Below are positions 22,805-33,414 of a DNA stretch of 64,000 bases, piece by piece. Source of the stretch: Microdochium bolleyi (taxonomy: Eukaryota; Ascomycota; Sordariomycetes; Xylariales; Microdochiaceae); assembly GCA_001566295.1 (NCBI GenBank), contig KQ964270.1, forward strand, positions 62,001 through 126,000, written 5' to 3'. The first letter of the stretch is position 1; each line of letters begins with the position of its first letter. Made by a program: the position numbers and the translations under genes. The notes beneath the pieces are model-generated. The model made no database searches. It had not been told where the DNA came from and was given only the letters and a program-made list of their open reading frames with translations.

Positions 22805-23549
22805 TTTGCGGTGATGTCGAAGGGCCTCGGGAACCTGGGCTGTTGTGGTTGTGAAGGGTTCGAAGGACGCTGCAAAGGAAACGGCCTCGGGTCGTCCACA
22901 GCAGAAAGGGCTTCTTCACAGTACGGGCAGACCCTTGAAGTTTGCAGCGGGCAGAGGCAGAGACAGCGGCAGCCAGAAAAAAAAAGGCGGTCGAGCAGTA
23001 TTGCCCGCCGCCAGGCCCCACTCTGTGCGAAATCTTGGCGCCCTGCAGCGAATCGGCGCGGGGCAGAGCGTGCCATGGCAAAAAGAGAAAAGAAAAAGTG
23101 CCAGCCTATCGATAAGACGACGGAGCCCGGCCCCTCACGGGCGCATCTATCCCAAAGCCAGCCCCGCCATAAAGTATTCCGAAGCTCTCCCCCGTCGTCC
23201 GCAACAACAATGCTGCACAGCTCCTGGGCTCAGCTTTAGATGAGGACAGATCCGTGACCGTTTCTGGCGAGATAAGGTCGCCCCGTGTATATGAAGCAGC
23301 GTGGTAGCTGCACGAATCCAACTGTATACTCTGCATTCCAGCAGATAGCCAATTGCGCGACCCCACCATCAGAAGCTTCTGTCGCATGTGAAGTCCGATA
23401 TCGTCTGCTCACTTTTCACTCCTTCTGTGTACTTCTAGGCCTCCTCTATCTTCGCAACGACCAGCTTGCGTCAATCGGCGGATCTACCTTCTATTCCTCA
23501 CACCAAAGCTCAACCACCAACACAGGACACTCCCGCACAAGCACACACA
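22805..23549. promoter_or_regulatory. Divergent promoter region of NOG1 and URA5
   Basis: These 745 bases separate two divergently transcribed genes. The part next to URA5 is a CT- and CA-rich leader on the plus strand. An in-frame ATG at 23466 exists upstream of the chosen URA5 start. I see no clear TATA box. Confidence 0.5.
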
Positions 23550-24233
23550 ATGTCCACAATCGCCTCCTACAAGACCTCCCTCCTCGACGCCGCCCTCTCC
23601 GGCGGCGCGCTGCGGTTTGGCTCCTTCACGTTGAAGTCCGGTCGGCAGTCCCCTTACTTCTTCAACGCGGGCAGCTTCTTCACCGGCGCCCTGCACGTCC
23701 CCTTTGTTGACGCCTTCGCCTCGACAATCACCTCGTCCTCGGCGATCCATGGGCAGTTCGACGTCCTCTTCGGCCCGGCCTACAAGGGCATCCCCCTGGC
23801 CGCGGCGGTATTCTACGCCCTCGCCAAGCAGCACCCAGAGGTGTACACGGAGGTCGGGTACACGTTCGACCGCAAGGAAGCCAAGGACCACGGCGAAGGG
23901 GGTGTCATGGTCGGCGCCCCTCTGCAGGGCAAGAGGGTGCTCGTCATCGACGACGTAGTATCGAGCGGCACGGCCAAGCGCGAGGCTATTGAGAAGATCA
24001 CCGCCGCGGGCGGAAAGGTCGTCGGCATCGTGGTCGCTGTGGACCGCCAGGAGACGCTGCCCGACGCCGCAGACCGGAGCAGCGCGATCGGGCAGCTCAA
24101 GAAGGAGTACGGGATCCCGATCCTGGCGATTGTGAACCTCGAGGATATCCTCACGGGTATGAAGGGCAAGATCGCGGACGCGGATATCGTCAGGCTCGAG
24201 GAGTACCGGGCGACTTATGGCGCTTCGGATTAA
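23550..24233 (+). CDS. URA5: Orotate phosphoribosyltransferase
   Basis: A single exon encodes 227 residues, normal for fungal enzymes. It joins orotate to phosphoribosyl pyrophosphate to make orotidine monophosphate, the fifth step of pyrimidine synthesis in the cytosol. The family blocks are all present: LKSGRQSPYFFNAG (28-41), FGPAYKGIPLA (74-84), the catalytic loop FDRKEAKDHGEGG (106-118) and the PRPP-binding motif VLVIDDVVSSGTA (130-142). The ATG at 23550 is chosen because MSTIASYKTSLLDAALS aligns with the usual N-terminus. The in-frame ATG at 23466 would add 28 Ser/Thr/Gln-rich residues that are probably leader. Confidence 0.97.
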   Translation: MSTIASYKTSLLDAALSGGALRFGSFTLKSGRQSPYFFNAGSFFTGALHVPFVDAFASTITSSSAIHGQFDVLFGPAYKGIPLAAAVFYALAKQHPEVYTEVGYTFDRKEAKDHGEGGVMVGAPLQGKRVLVIDDVVSSGTAKREAIEKITAAGGKVVGIVVAVDRQETLPDAADRSSAIGQLKKEYGIPILAIVNLEDILTGMKGKIADADIVRLEEYRATYGASD

Positions 24234-24663
24234 AGGGGTGTTGCTGATTTGTGGATGATAGAAACCATGAACATAGAGTTCGGTCGTTCAGATCGACCAG
24301 GGCCAGCACTGGTCAAGTAAGATCAGGCCTTATAAGAACGAGGACGTGACGCTCGCATGGAAATTGGTGTTTGTCATGACTCAACTTCAACATCAGAAGA
24401 AATTCCAAAGTCTATCTTGCTCGCATGCCTGCAAGCTGTCCCAAGTCTATGAGTGTGTCGTAATCCATCATCAGAAACATGACACTCGTCATGGAAAGGA
24501 AATCCACACGGAAATCGTCATCCAGCCTCGCCGCATCGTGAAATGGCCCTCGAGAGTGACAAGCAGAAGAGCCGAGGTTCCATCATCCAGGCGCCCGCCA
24601 CAGGAACCCCACACGGCCCGTCAGCGCTTCCTGGCACGCAGTGGTGTGCCCCAGCGGAGATGC
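24234..24663. other. Convergent 3' region, 430 bases
   Basis: This is 3' untranslated and spacer DNA between the orotate phosphoribosyltransferase and acetyltransferase genes. Nothing else is visible. Confidence 0.6.
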
Positions 24664-26093
24664 CTACTTGCCGTTGCCGTTTCCAATCTCGATTGTCTGC
24701 GAGCGAGGGTTGTTAGCCATGGCCATCAACATAGCATCTGCGTTACCAACTACTCACCATATCAAACCACCCGCCACCACCATACGTCACGCTGCTCTTC
24801 CCGACGTTGACGAAACCGTGCTTGGCGTAATAATTCACCAGGTACTGCATGTCCACATTAGTATGAAGGCTTTGCAAATTCGACCACCCGGGACGATAGC
24901 ATAGATCAAATAGTCGGGTATGCAGGGACAGAGAATAGCTTACATCCTGACAAATCAAGCTCACTCTATCCGCCAATTCCGCGCCTTTAATGTGCTGGAG
25001 GTACGCCTTCACAATCAGCTTGCCCAGGCCGCAGCCGTGCAGCTTCGGATGCACCGCTAGCGAGTGCAGCGCGACGGTGTTTCCCTGCGGTTGGTGGCCC
25101 GTCGCAGCGCCAGGCTCCGTCCTGCCATCGCTGTTGCTGCGGGCTTTGCTCGTCCGGAAGTCCTTCGGGTAGTCCATGGACTCGTCGGTGACTAGGTCGC
25201 CGATGCACTTAGTCGCCACGATGTGGGCGACTAGCACGCTCAAGCTGCCGTCCGGACGGCCAGTCTCGACGGGCTTTGCGGTCTTCATTGTCTCGATTTC
25301 GAAGCCATGCGCTGCCGCAACACTGGGAACCACGGTGCAGAAGAGGCCTAGGCACAGCTCGGGGCACGTTGATAGACGGTACTCGAACTGCGTCATGGGA
25401 TGTTAGCGGAACCTACACTCCGGAGACTATCGCCACGATTGTACTTCGGCAGTCGACGTAAGCCATGCAAGCCCCAACGAGGTTGTTATCACTGACCTTC
25501 TCCCTTGTGGCAGCGTGTTCCGCGCTGAACGCTGAGTTCTCCAGCGCCTCGCAGCTGTCGATATCCGAGATGATCAAGGGGCGGACCAGCGGGCGGAAGG
25601 GAAAGCCCATGACGTCTCGGAGGCGCGTGTCGCTCATGCTCTGCCGGCGGCGGTAGAAGCTCGACGTCTTGCGAACATTGGTGGACTCCTCGTCCAGGTC
25701 CTCCGAGTCGTCCACGGCGTCGTCCGCCTCGTCTGAGTCGTCGTTGTTGTTGGCGTCGTCTGTTTTGGCTGCTTCTGCTATAATGTTGGCAGTGCTGCCA
25801 GAGTTGGCCCTGGTGGTGCTGTTCGTGGTGCTTGTGGTGCTTGTGGTGCTTGTGGTGCTTGTGGTGCTTGTGGTGTCTGCGGTGTCGCTGATGGCTGTGT
25901 CGTTGGGGGCATCAGTGTGAGCAGCCGCTGCAGCACTTGCCTCATCGTCGTGATGTTGTAAGTACCCGACCGGATCGAATCGGGTAGCTGTGCCGCTTTC
26001 ATCCTCGGCTGACGAGGTGGGCGGGTTTGTTTGCTTTACATCATCCCTCGCATGACCCTGTTGGCTGCCCTGCGGGCCGGGGACGGAAGACAT
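24664..26093 (-). CDS. GNAT-family N-acetyltransferase, PAA1/arylalkylamine-acetyltransferase-like
   Basis: Four exons (26093-25497, 25387-24944, 24844-24758, 24696-24664) encode 386 residues. The N-terminal 150 residues are low-complexity and acidic, with a Thr-Thr-Ser repeat coded by a 9-base minisatellite. The catalytic domain runs from about 165 to the end. It begins with RPLIISDIDSCEALENSAFS and has motif A around residues 307-325 (LHSLAVHPKLHGCGLGK), which binds acetyl-CoA. It closes with YYAKHGFVNVGKSSVTYGGGGWFDM. That pattern matches fungal proteins related to yeast polyamine acetyltransferase Paa1 and to serotonin N-acetyltransferases. Likely substrates are polyamines or arylalkylamines, but this is inference. 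The start is the first true ATG. The last exon codes only TIEIGNGNGK. Confidence 0.88.
25825..25875. repeat. 9-base minisatellite (GTGGTGCTT) inside a coding exon
   Basis: Five full copies and a partial sixth of GTGGTGCTT lie in the first exon of the acetyltransferase gene. On the coding strand they give repeated Thr-Thr-Ser. Copy-number change would keep the frame. Confidence 0.92.
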
Positions 26094-27854
26094 TGTTCCA
26101 GCTGCCAATGTACCGCAACGGTGCTTATGCCGCTGTGAAGTTCTGATCCTGTATGGTTGCCGCTGGACTGGCGATGAAGTCTAGATCACGGAGCTGTCGG
26201 CCTCAGGTGCGTAGTGGGGTCTGGGTGACAGAAGCCCCAGTAGTAGCAGAAGCGTACACGCCGAGCAGGACTGATACTCGGGCGGAGAGAGTGCGGTGAC
26301 CGTTAGATGGTAGTCGCGTGAGCAGAGCTGGACTGGACGTTGTGGAGATATCCTTGAGCTAGGCAGACAACGTTGGTACTCTGACTCAAAGTGCGTGTCG
26401 CGTTCCCGGGCACTGAAGAGTGTGCGATGACAATTTTTAAAAAGTGGTTCGATCGCCAAGTTTTGCCGTGGTCCACCTCCTCTTGCATGCGTTGAGAAGT
26501 ATGTTGAGTGATTCGTTTCAAGTTGCTGCAGGTCGCAGGATTGTCGTCGTGTGTGTCATGGGGGATGGAGTGGTCAAGAGTGGCCGGGTTGCTCGCGAAG
26601 AAGGGACAAGTCCTGGCAGACAGAATGTGGAGATGCAACGGCTGCGCTGAGCTTGCCAGTGTCGTCAGGGGAGTCCAGGCGGAATTGAGGACCAGGTGGG
26701 GAGACGAGAGAGCACCTGGGCAGGACGAGAGGCCGTTGACTACCCCAAGAGCAAGAGGCAGTCTATCGGGCACCAACCTGGTGTGCTCAAGACTCGGCCT
26801 GTAGGCACGCAGAAAACCAGACCTCGCCCGCAGCCTTGCGGCCCCTGCTGCGGGGTGATCATGATCGTGGCAGGGGCCGGCGGGCTGTGGCAGCAGCACA
26901 TGATCGCGTTACACCGGGCCCGGCTCCGCGTCGAGAAGGGTGGAATCAACTGGTCGCTTCGCAGATGGCTGTCTCGACTCTCGGGCCTCCAAGGCACCCA
27001 AGCCAGAGAGGCATGGTCACACTGCCGTCTTGCAGACCAGAAAGCGAGCACAATAAATCTCCGAGCCATTTCATCCATCGTCATCTTGACAGCTTCTGGT
27101 GGGCCGAGCGGAGCCGCGGGCAGGCTAGACTAGGGTCGAGCTGGTGGCCCGCTGTCCCACTCTTGACATCAATGGCCGGCGGGAGCTTCGTGCAGGTCCG
27201 AGACGTCTTCATTCACCTGGGCATCAGCAAGACGGGCGTCGACGCTCAAGTGGGTATCATTGGGTATCTACTTCTCCTCTGGGACGCCTTGCTATCGTAC
27301 AGTCCTGGCCAAATCCTAACAGCACCAACAAGACATCTCCGCCATATCGTGTCGCGGCACCTTCATCCAGAGCTCGTCGCTTCCCTCGCACTCCCACTCT
27401 CATGCTGCCTCGGCTGCGTCTATAAAGCCAGAAAGGCAAGACATGCAACATACCAGGCCCACCAAATCAAACGTAACGCCGCCCTTCTCCAAATGGTTGC
27501 TCAAACTCATCCCGCTGTCCGTGGTATCTTTTTGTCGTGGTATCCTTCTTGAACTGCCCTAGTGCCTGGCTGGCATCACCATCTCTGCCAGGGCCTAGTC
27601 GTGGTATCATATGAACGGAGTTTTCTCTGCGTTTCTAGAAATGCAATGCGCACTCAAGTCAAATCGTATGCTGCTGAGCCCGCGGGCCGTCTGGGGAATC
27701 ATCAAGTCAAAGCAAGAACAAGCAAAAACGACAAAAACAAAAATGACAAAAATAGCACATCGGACACTACCGATTCGGCAATGGGTATTCATGCGTCAGG
27801 GGGGGTTATCCAGCCAGGATGCTGTATGTGGCGTCCAAAGGAAAATGTCGAAAA
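26094..27854. other. Intergenic, 1.8 kb
   Basis: This runs from upstream of the acetyltransferase gene to the 3' end of the KH-domain gene. Some open frames of 140-240 codons occur, but their amino-acid make-up looks random (rich in Arg, Ser and Cys without order). No gene is supported. Confidence 0.5.
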
Positions 27855-30800
27855 TCAACGAGATGACCCAACGGGTCCCGGGTACCCTGAGTTTGTCGAA
27901 TGGGAGGTAGAGGGCCGACCGCTGTCGCCGGAAGCACGAGTGTTGTGTCGTGGCGTAACGTCACCGCCGTGAGCATGGCCAGGAGCAAGCTTGTTGTCAA
28001 ACCCAACGCTGAACAGCCGGCTCGGCCAAGGACTGCTGCTACTGCTGCTGTCCTCGTCAGGGAGATTGACACCACTGTCGTTCCACGGGTTGCGGTCAGC
28101 ATTGAAGCTCCGAGTCGATTCTATCGAGATGAGAGACGACTTGGACACGTTGCTGGAGCCCTTGAACAGGGTATTGACCGAGTGAGAGCTGTTCTTGCGG
28201 CGGTCGAGGGATGAGAGCAGCTGAGTTGGTTTGCGAAGCTTCTCGAAGAGGGTCGGGGGCCGCTGGGGAGGAAGCTCTTCCGCAAAAGAAGGGCGCGTGG
28301 GCGAGTCTGTGCCGACTGGGGCAGGTGCGTGTTGCAGCAGCTTCGAGTTGAAGTATTGCAGAGTGTCCTCAAATGAATCGGACTTGGGCCGAGGGAGCTC
28401 GCCTTTGACGACCTGAGTCTCGACGCCAGCTGCAGCGAACTCCTGCAAGAGGAACTCAATCGCATCGCGAAGTCCCCCTGCGTTGTTGCGTGTGAGCTTC
28501 CACAACAAGGTGACGGTGCGTCCGCCGTCACTGGTCTTCTCTTCGGAGCTTTCATGGACCTCGAGGGCAACCTCGTGTTGGCTCTTGAGCTTTGACACCA
28601 GTCCGTTGACAAAATCCGCGGACTCGATATACTTGACGAGCGAAGGGGTCCTAGTCAGGACCAACTCATGTCTCTCAGGAACCATGCCCTGTCAAAATTT
28701 GTCAGATTGCGGACGATGGGAGACGAGCCTGGGAAGACTTACAAGGAATTCATCGGCACACAGAGGCACCTGCCACTCGGGACCAGTGATCGTGACCTCG
28801 TCGCTGGCCTGCTCCGTGCTGGGGAAGACGATCTTGCAATTCCACTTCTTCTCGAGTTCCTCAATTTCGGGCAAGCGAGCCACAAGTTGACGGTGGTAGA
28901 GGCGGTCAACCTGTACGACCTGCGATGTAAACTCAGAGTGCTGCATGATGATCTCCATTAGTATGACAGCTCTGCCATATGCAGGAATCTGGAAAAACTT
29001 ACAGCACGATCGACCATGTCAAGGATTTCAGACTTGACGAGCTCCAGGTTCTGAGCGTTGCGAGCCGGAGTGCGGCAAATCACGTTGTCGACCTTGACAT
29101 CGTCGTCCTCTCGTCCCATGCCACCTAACGAGGAGTTAGTTGTGTCGATGGTGACCAAGTAAATGTAAGAGCTTGCTTACCTCGATCCATGGCGTTCGAA
29201 AACTTGACGAAGACGGAATGCTTCTTCATGATTCGTTGAATGTGCTGTCCACCGATACCGATGATTCGCTTGTGATATTGGTCTGGAACGTGGAATGAGA
29301 TCGATGCCGGCATCTCCTGCTCAACAAGTTCCAGGCCCCGCTTCATGGGACCGTACATTTGGGCGATGACATCTATATCAAAGTTGTACTCTCGGAAGCT
29401 GTCGAAGATAATCTGGACATTGCCTGGAGAACAAGTCAGCCATACTGCACAAAGGATAGCCGGGACAGGCTAAAGGTCCAAATCACATACTCTGAGTCAT
29501 GATCTTGTTGATCTTGCCGTTCTTCTTGCCAGAGACGAACTCTTTGTGCTCGTTGGCCAGCTCGATCTTGACCCTGATGTGCTGTGTGGGACTGCTGGCA
29601 AACTTTGTGCCCGACAAGACGTGTAGCGCATGCTGCACAGAGTCGTCCGAGCCAGTCATAGTGAAAGTCATCTTGTCGAAAGAGATGTCTGCCCCAGACT
29701 GCGCGCACATGTCGCCAAACATTGACCGGATTTCTTGCGTTGTTGGGGGCTGGATGTTCCCGCCGGGCTGGAACCACCAAGAAGCATAGTAAAATTGACC
29801 AGCCTAGTATTGTTAGTATCAGATCAAAAAAATGATAATTGAAAGTGCAAGTTGAGAAGCATACAAGAGTCATGATCTCCTTCATGGTCCGCTCGATCTG
29901 CAAGCCTTCGATGCCTTGCACACGGATCATGTTGCGCTGCGAGGCGAGCGGGGGAAACATCACGTAGGTACCGTTGCTGTCCATGATTTTCCGGACCTTG
30001 TCCATGCGGCCAAGGATGATGCTATCGATCTTGGCTGGGGACACGAGCGCGTCCTTCATGAAGAGCTTGGTCCGGTTGACAAGATCGTGGATCTTGCGCT
30101 TCGCCAGCTCGATACCCTGGGGATTCTCTCCAGTAATGTAGATCTCGTCAGGTGGCCGGCGATGGGCCTCGGGAGGACAGTACTGAGACATGGCAGCGAA
30201 CGGTGGGAAGTAGATGGCAGTGTTGGTGGCAGATTCGATCACTTTGATGTGCTTGCGAGACCGCCCACACACTATCGGGTGCAATGTGCTGTCAATACGC
30301 ATCACGTCGTAAGTGCGTCCCAGCTATGGAGCACATGGTGTTAGCAGGGAGGACTCGTGTGGGATGACAACACCGTGCAAGGCTTTATACGCACAAGTTT
30401 ATCAATGAAGATCAGCACTTGAGTCTTGGCATGGTCTGTAGATTCATTGTCGCCATAGATGGCCACACGCCATCTCTGATCCCGGATCACTTCGACGTCG
30501 CCGTTGAGGCCGTCGACGGTTGGCGTGAGCTTCGGGCCGAGGATGAAGATGTCAACGCCGCAGTAGGCTGCGAAGGTGTCGAGGGCGTCGGTAACATGTT
30601 TCACGAGACTTGGCCCGCTCTTACCATCAACGATGAGCCCGTAATCAACATCGACGGTGGTACAACGCTATAGGTGCATGTTTAGTCAGATGAGCTAGTG
30701 GGAAGGCACCAGACTGCGGCTTGTGTTGGGCCAGTGTATCATACCAGAGCGAAGGGTGTGCTCGAGAGAATGGTCTCGCGGCTCTTGTGGACGAGCTCTG

Positions 30801-31254
30801 GTGAGCCAGAGAGGCAGACTGTGACGACCTGGCTCCTGACGCCTGCAGCCTCGCGATCCGTGGTGACAACATGGGCCTCAACGGCAAGTAGGCCGTGGGC
30901 GAGTGTCTTGCAGAGGTCCTGCAAGGTCTTGAGATTCTGGGTGTGTACTGGCAGCTCGAACACGGCAACGTCGTCGGGGGCGTCTCCAGGATGGGTCCAT
31001 TTCATGACCGAGTCACCCGTGGCGTGAAGAATCTCCTCGGTGTTGGGGCCGGCAAGGTCGGAGGTGAAGGGAACGTTGAAGGCGTAGTGAATCGTCGAGT
31101 CGGCGGCTGGCGAGGGGCCGGAGAGGGGGGCCCCGGGAGCGGCGGTCTTCTGATGAGGGTTGATGGCCGGCATGTTCATGTTTGGGGCCCTGGAGGCCCC
31201 AAAGTTGGGGCTCATCCGCTCAGGCCAATGACGCATATTGGCAAGCTTCTGCAT
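27855..31254 (-). CDS. Multi-KH-domain RNA-binding protein
   Basis: Eight exons (31254-30745, 30667-30395, 30323-29865, 29803-29491, 29423-29181, 29124-29003, 28940-28743, 28688-27855) encode 983 residues. KH modules are seen with GxxG-type loops at about 281-284 (GRSR), 366-369 (GRMD) and 574-577 (GIGG). More diverged KH-like blocks lie in the N-terminal 80-260 region and around 640-760. Tandem KH domains bind single-stranded RNA, so a role in mRNA localisation, stability or translation is likely, as for vigilin and Bicaudal-C relatives. I cannot name a close characterised homolog. Residues from about 770 on are disordered and Ser/Pro-rich. Exon 7 has two possible acceptors: the YAG site giving HSEF and a GGAG site 12 bases earlier. 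I prefer the first because a TACTAAT branch-like sequence precedes it. Confidence 0.85.
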
Positions 31255-33414
31255 GGTCGTGTCGGAGGGGTATCGTGGGTATCACTGCTGAAAGGAAAGA
31301 AGCGGAAAAGGAGAAAGGGCGGAGGGGGTATCTGGGGAAGAAGAGAAGTCGGCGGGGGGGCCGGGCGAAGTGAAGCTGTGGTCGCGTGGAAGTGGTTGTG
31401 CTCCTCCTCTGTCGCTCGCAGCACACGATGATGGGGAAAAGGGAACCTTGGAATATCACCAGGTCTCGAGGTCGGAGGTGTGGAGAAACGGGCGAGACGG
31501 GCTTGAGAGAGGACGAGAGAGCCTGGCCTGGACGCCCGCTCGAGCTCGCTGGCTTGACAAGCCCCGACGCACCGCGCCGCACCACCACCCGACCACCAAT
31601 GTACCCACTCGGCGGGCAACTCCAGCAATAACCCTACCAGGGTAGCCACTTGGAGCTCACCAAGGCCCTCTGGACCAAGCGCCCGGGGCATGCTCGTGTG
31701 CAACAGTGCCCAGGTGGCCGCTGACCTCAGCGGGCCAGTCACGCTGCATAGTGCATAGCACAGTGTCTTAACTGTAACCACGTACGCTCCGCTCCCTCCC
31801 GCTGAGCCCAGGCCAGCTGGGATCGGCTGTGCGCCTGCCGGGGTGCCGGGGTGCCCATGCCGGCATGCACAGGGCGGCTTTGCACAAGCCCGCTCGCGCC
31901 TTGCCCTGTCAGCCCTCACCAACAACTGATTTCGTCGTCAAGTGTCGTGTCAGACCAGCATCCGCCCAGTGCTTCTTCCACCCGCAACCATGCCAGCACT
32001 GTCTCAGGCGCCGCGTCGTCGTCTCGCATCAGATGGCACCCACTCTGCCAGAGTGCTTGATGCCTGAAAAACCCCAATCAGGACGACTGTCAGGACGACT
32101 GCCAGGACAACTGCCACACCTGGCATCCCCAATGGATCGCTACTCGATAGGGAGCGGACACCTAGAGTCTGGGTATGACGATATGGTACGACGTTGTCGA
32201 GGAGGTGTCGAGACCACACACACAGGGGCAGGGCCAAGTCGAGCACCGTGTGCAGACTACGTCTCTCTTCCGACGACAAGACACAGTCTGTCACTTCACT
32301 GTGCAGTCCCACAAACGCTAGGATTGTCTCGAATGACGATGCATGCCGTGCCATGGAAGAGGACTCCGAGGCCTTCCAGAGATGCCGTGCTGCATGCCAT
32401 CAGGACAGTCGTGCTTGATTACGCCAAATTACAGTAAACACGAAGAGGTATCAGGACTCGGGTCTCTCCAGAGTCGTCGGAAGCGATTACGAAACACGGA
32501 CAACAGCATCCCAGCACACTTGTTGGTCAAAGTGGCAGAAGACTTGGATCGCTCCTGGCTCGTGATTGTCCACCAGGATATGACCCCACTGCTTGTCGTG
32601 AAGGGACTAATTAGTTAAGCAATTCAAGGTGACAACTGATAGACGAGTACTGCGTAGATCGTTCGGGACTGCCAGTGGGATCACAAACGTTTTCTGGCGC
32701 TCTTTGCAGTGGTTCCTAGAGTTCGCTGGTCGGCGGGTCTCGCCAGCCAGCCATCACAGCTACAATTAGGGCTAGGATGGTTGTGCCCATGAATGCCCGT
32801 AGCTCAGCACGGTACCCCGCCGAGTACGAGCTGGCGAGCAGAACCAACAAAGAAGTACGCCGGTGGTGCTCTTTTTATTCCCAGCCTAATTTCCCCGTGA
32901 CTTTACCTGGCCCTAGAAGAAGCAGGTCCCTTTACACCCCATCCATACTGGTAAGCCAAAACCAGGCAGGCAGGATCATCGAGCTTCACACCATGTCAGC
33001 AAAACCGTGGGCAGGGATCAGCAATCCGCGGGGTCCTCCTCCATGACTTCGTGCTGTGCCCCTGGTTTCGTGCACCCTTCTCATCCGCAGGACCATTGCC
33101 CAACTGAGGCTCCATCTGGCTGCTTACTTTCCGGGACGCCTCTTGAACGTATCGTATCCTATTGCATATAGCCTCCTACGCAGGTCAAACCCACTCGACT
33201 GCGAACCGATCTGAAGCCCAGGGCAGGGCTGCGAAAGTAGATCCGCCTTCAATAACTGCCCATTCTCATGCGTCAAGACCCGCACCATTACAGTGATCAT
33301 AAAGTTGACTGGTGCTCTTGTTTCTATGACGCTCTCTGAAATCTAGCAATATACATGGTGTGCCAACCGGGACACCTTCCAACAAACTGCCTCTCTACAG
33401 TAACACGTCGTTGC
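31255..33414. other. Intergenic, 2.2 kb
   Basis: This is upstream DNA of the KH-domain gene and downstream DNA of the disordered-protein gene, which are tandem on the minus strand. I see no convincing gene. A 202-codon plus-strand frame at 31829 lacks any family feature. Confidence 0.5.

Noticed and set aside
26094..26108. Five-residue upstream extension of the acetyltransferase
   Set aside because: It would start with TTG; the first true ATG is at 26093.
26836..27552. 238-codon plus-strand frame
   Set aside because: No recognisable domain, erratic amino-acid make-up, and no splice partners that extend it sensibly.
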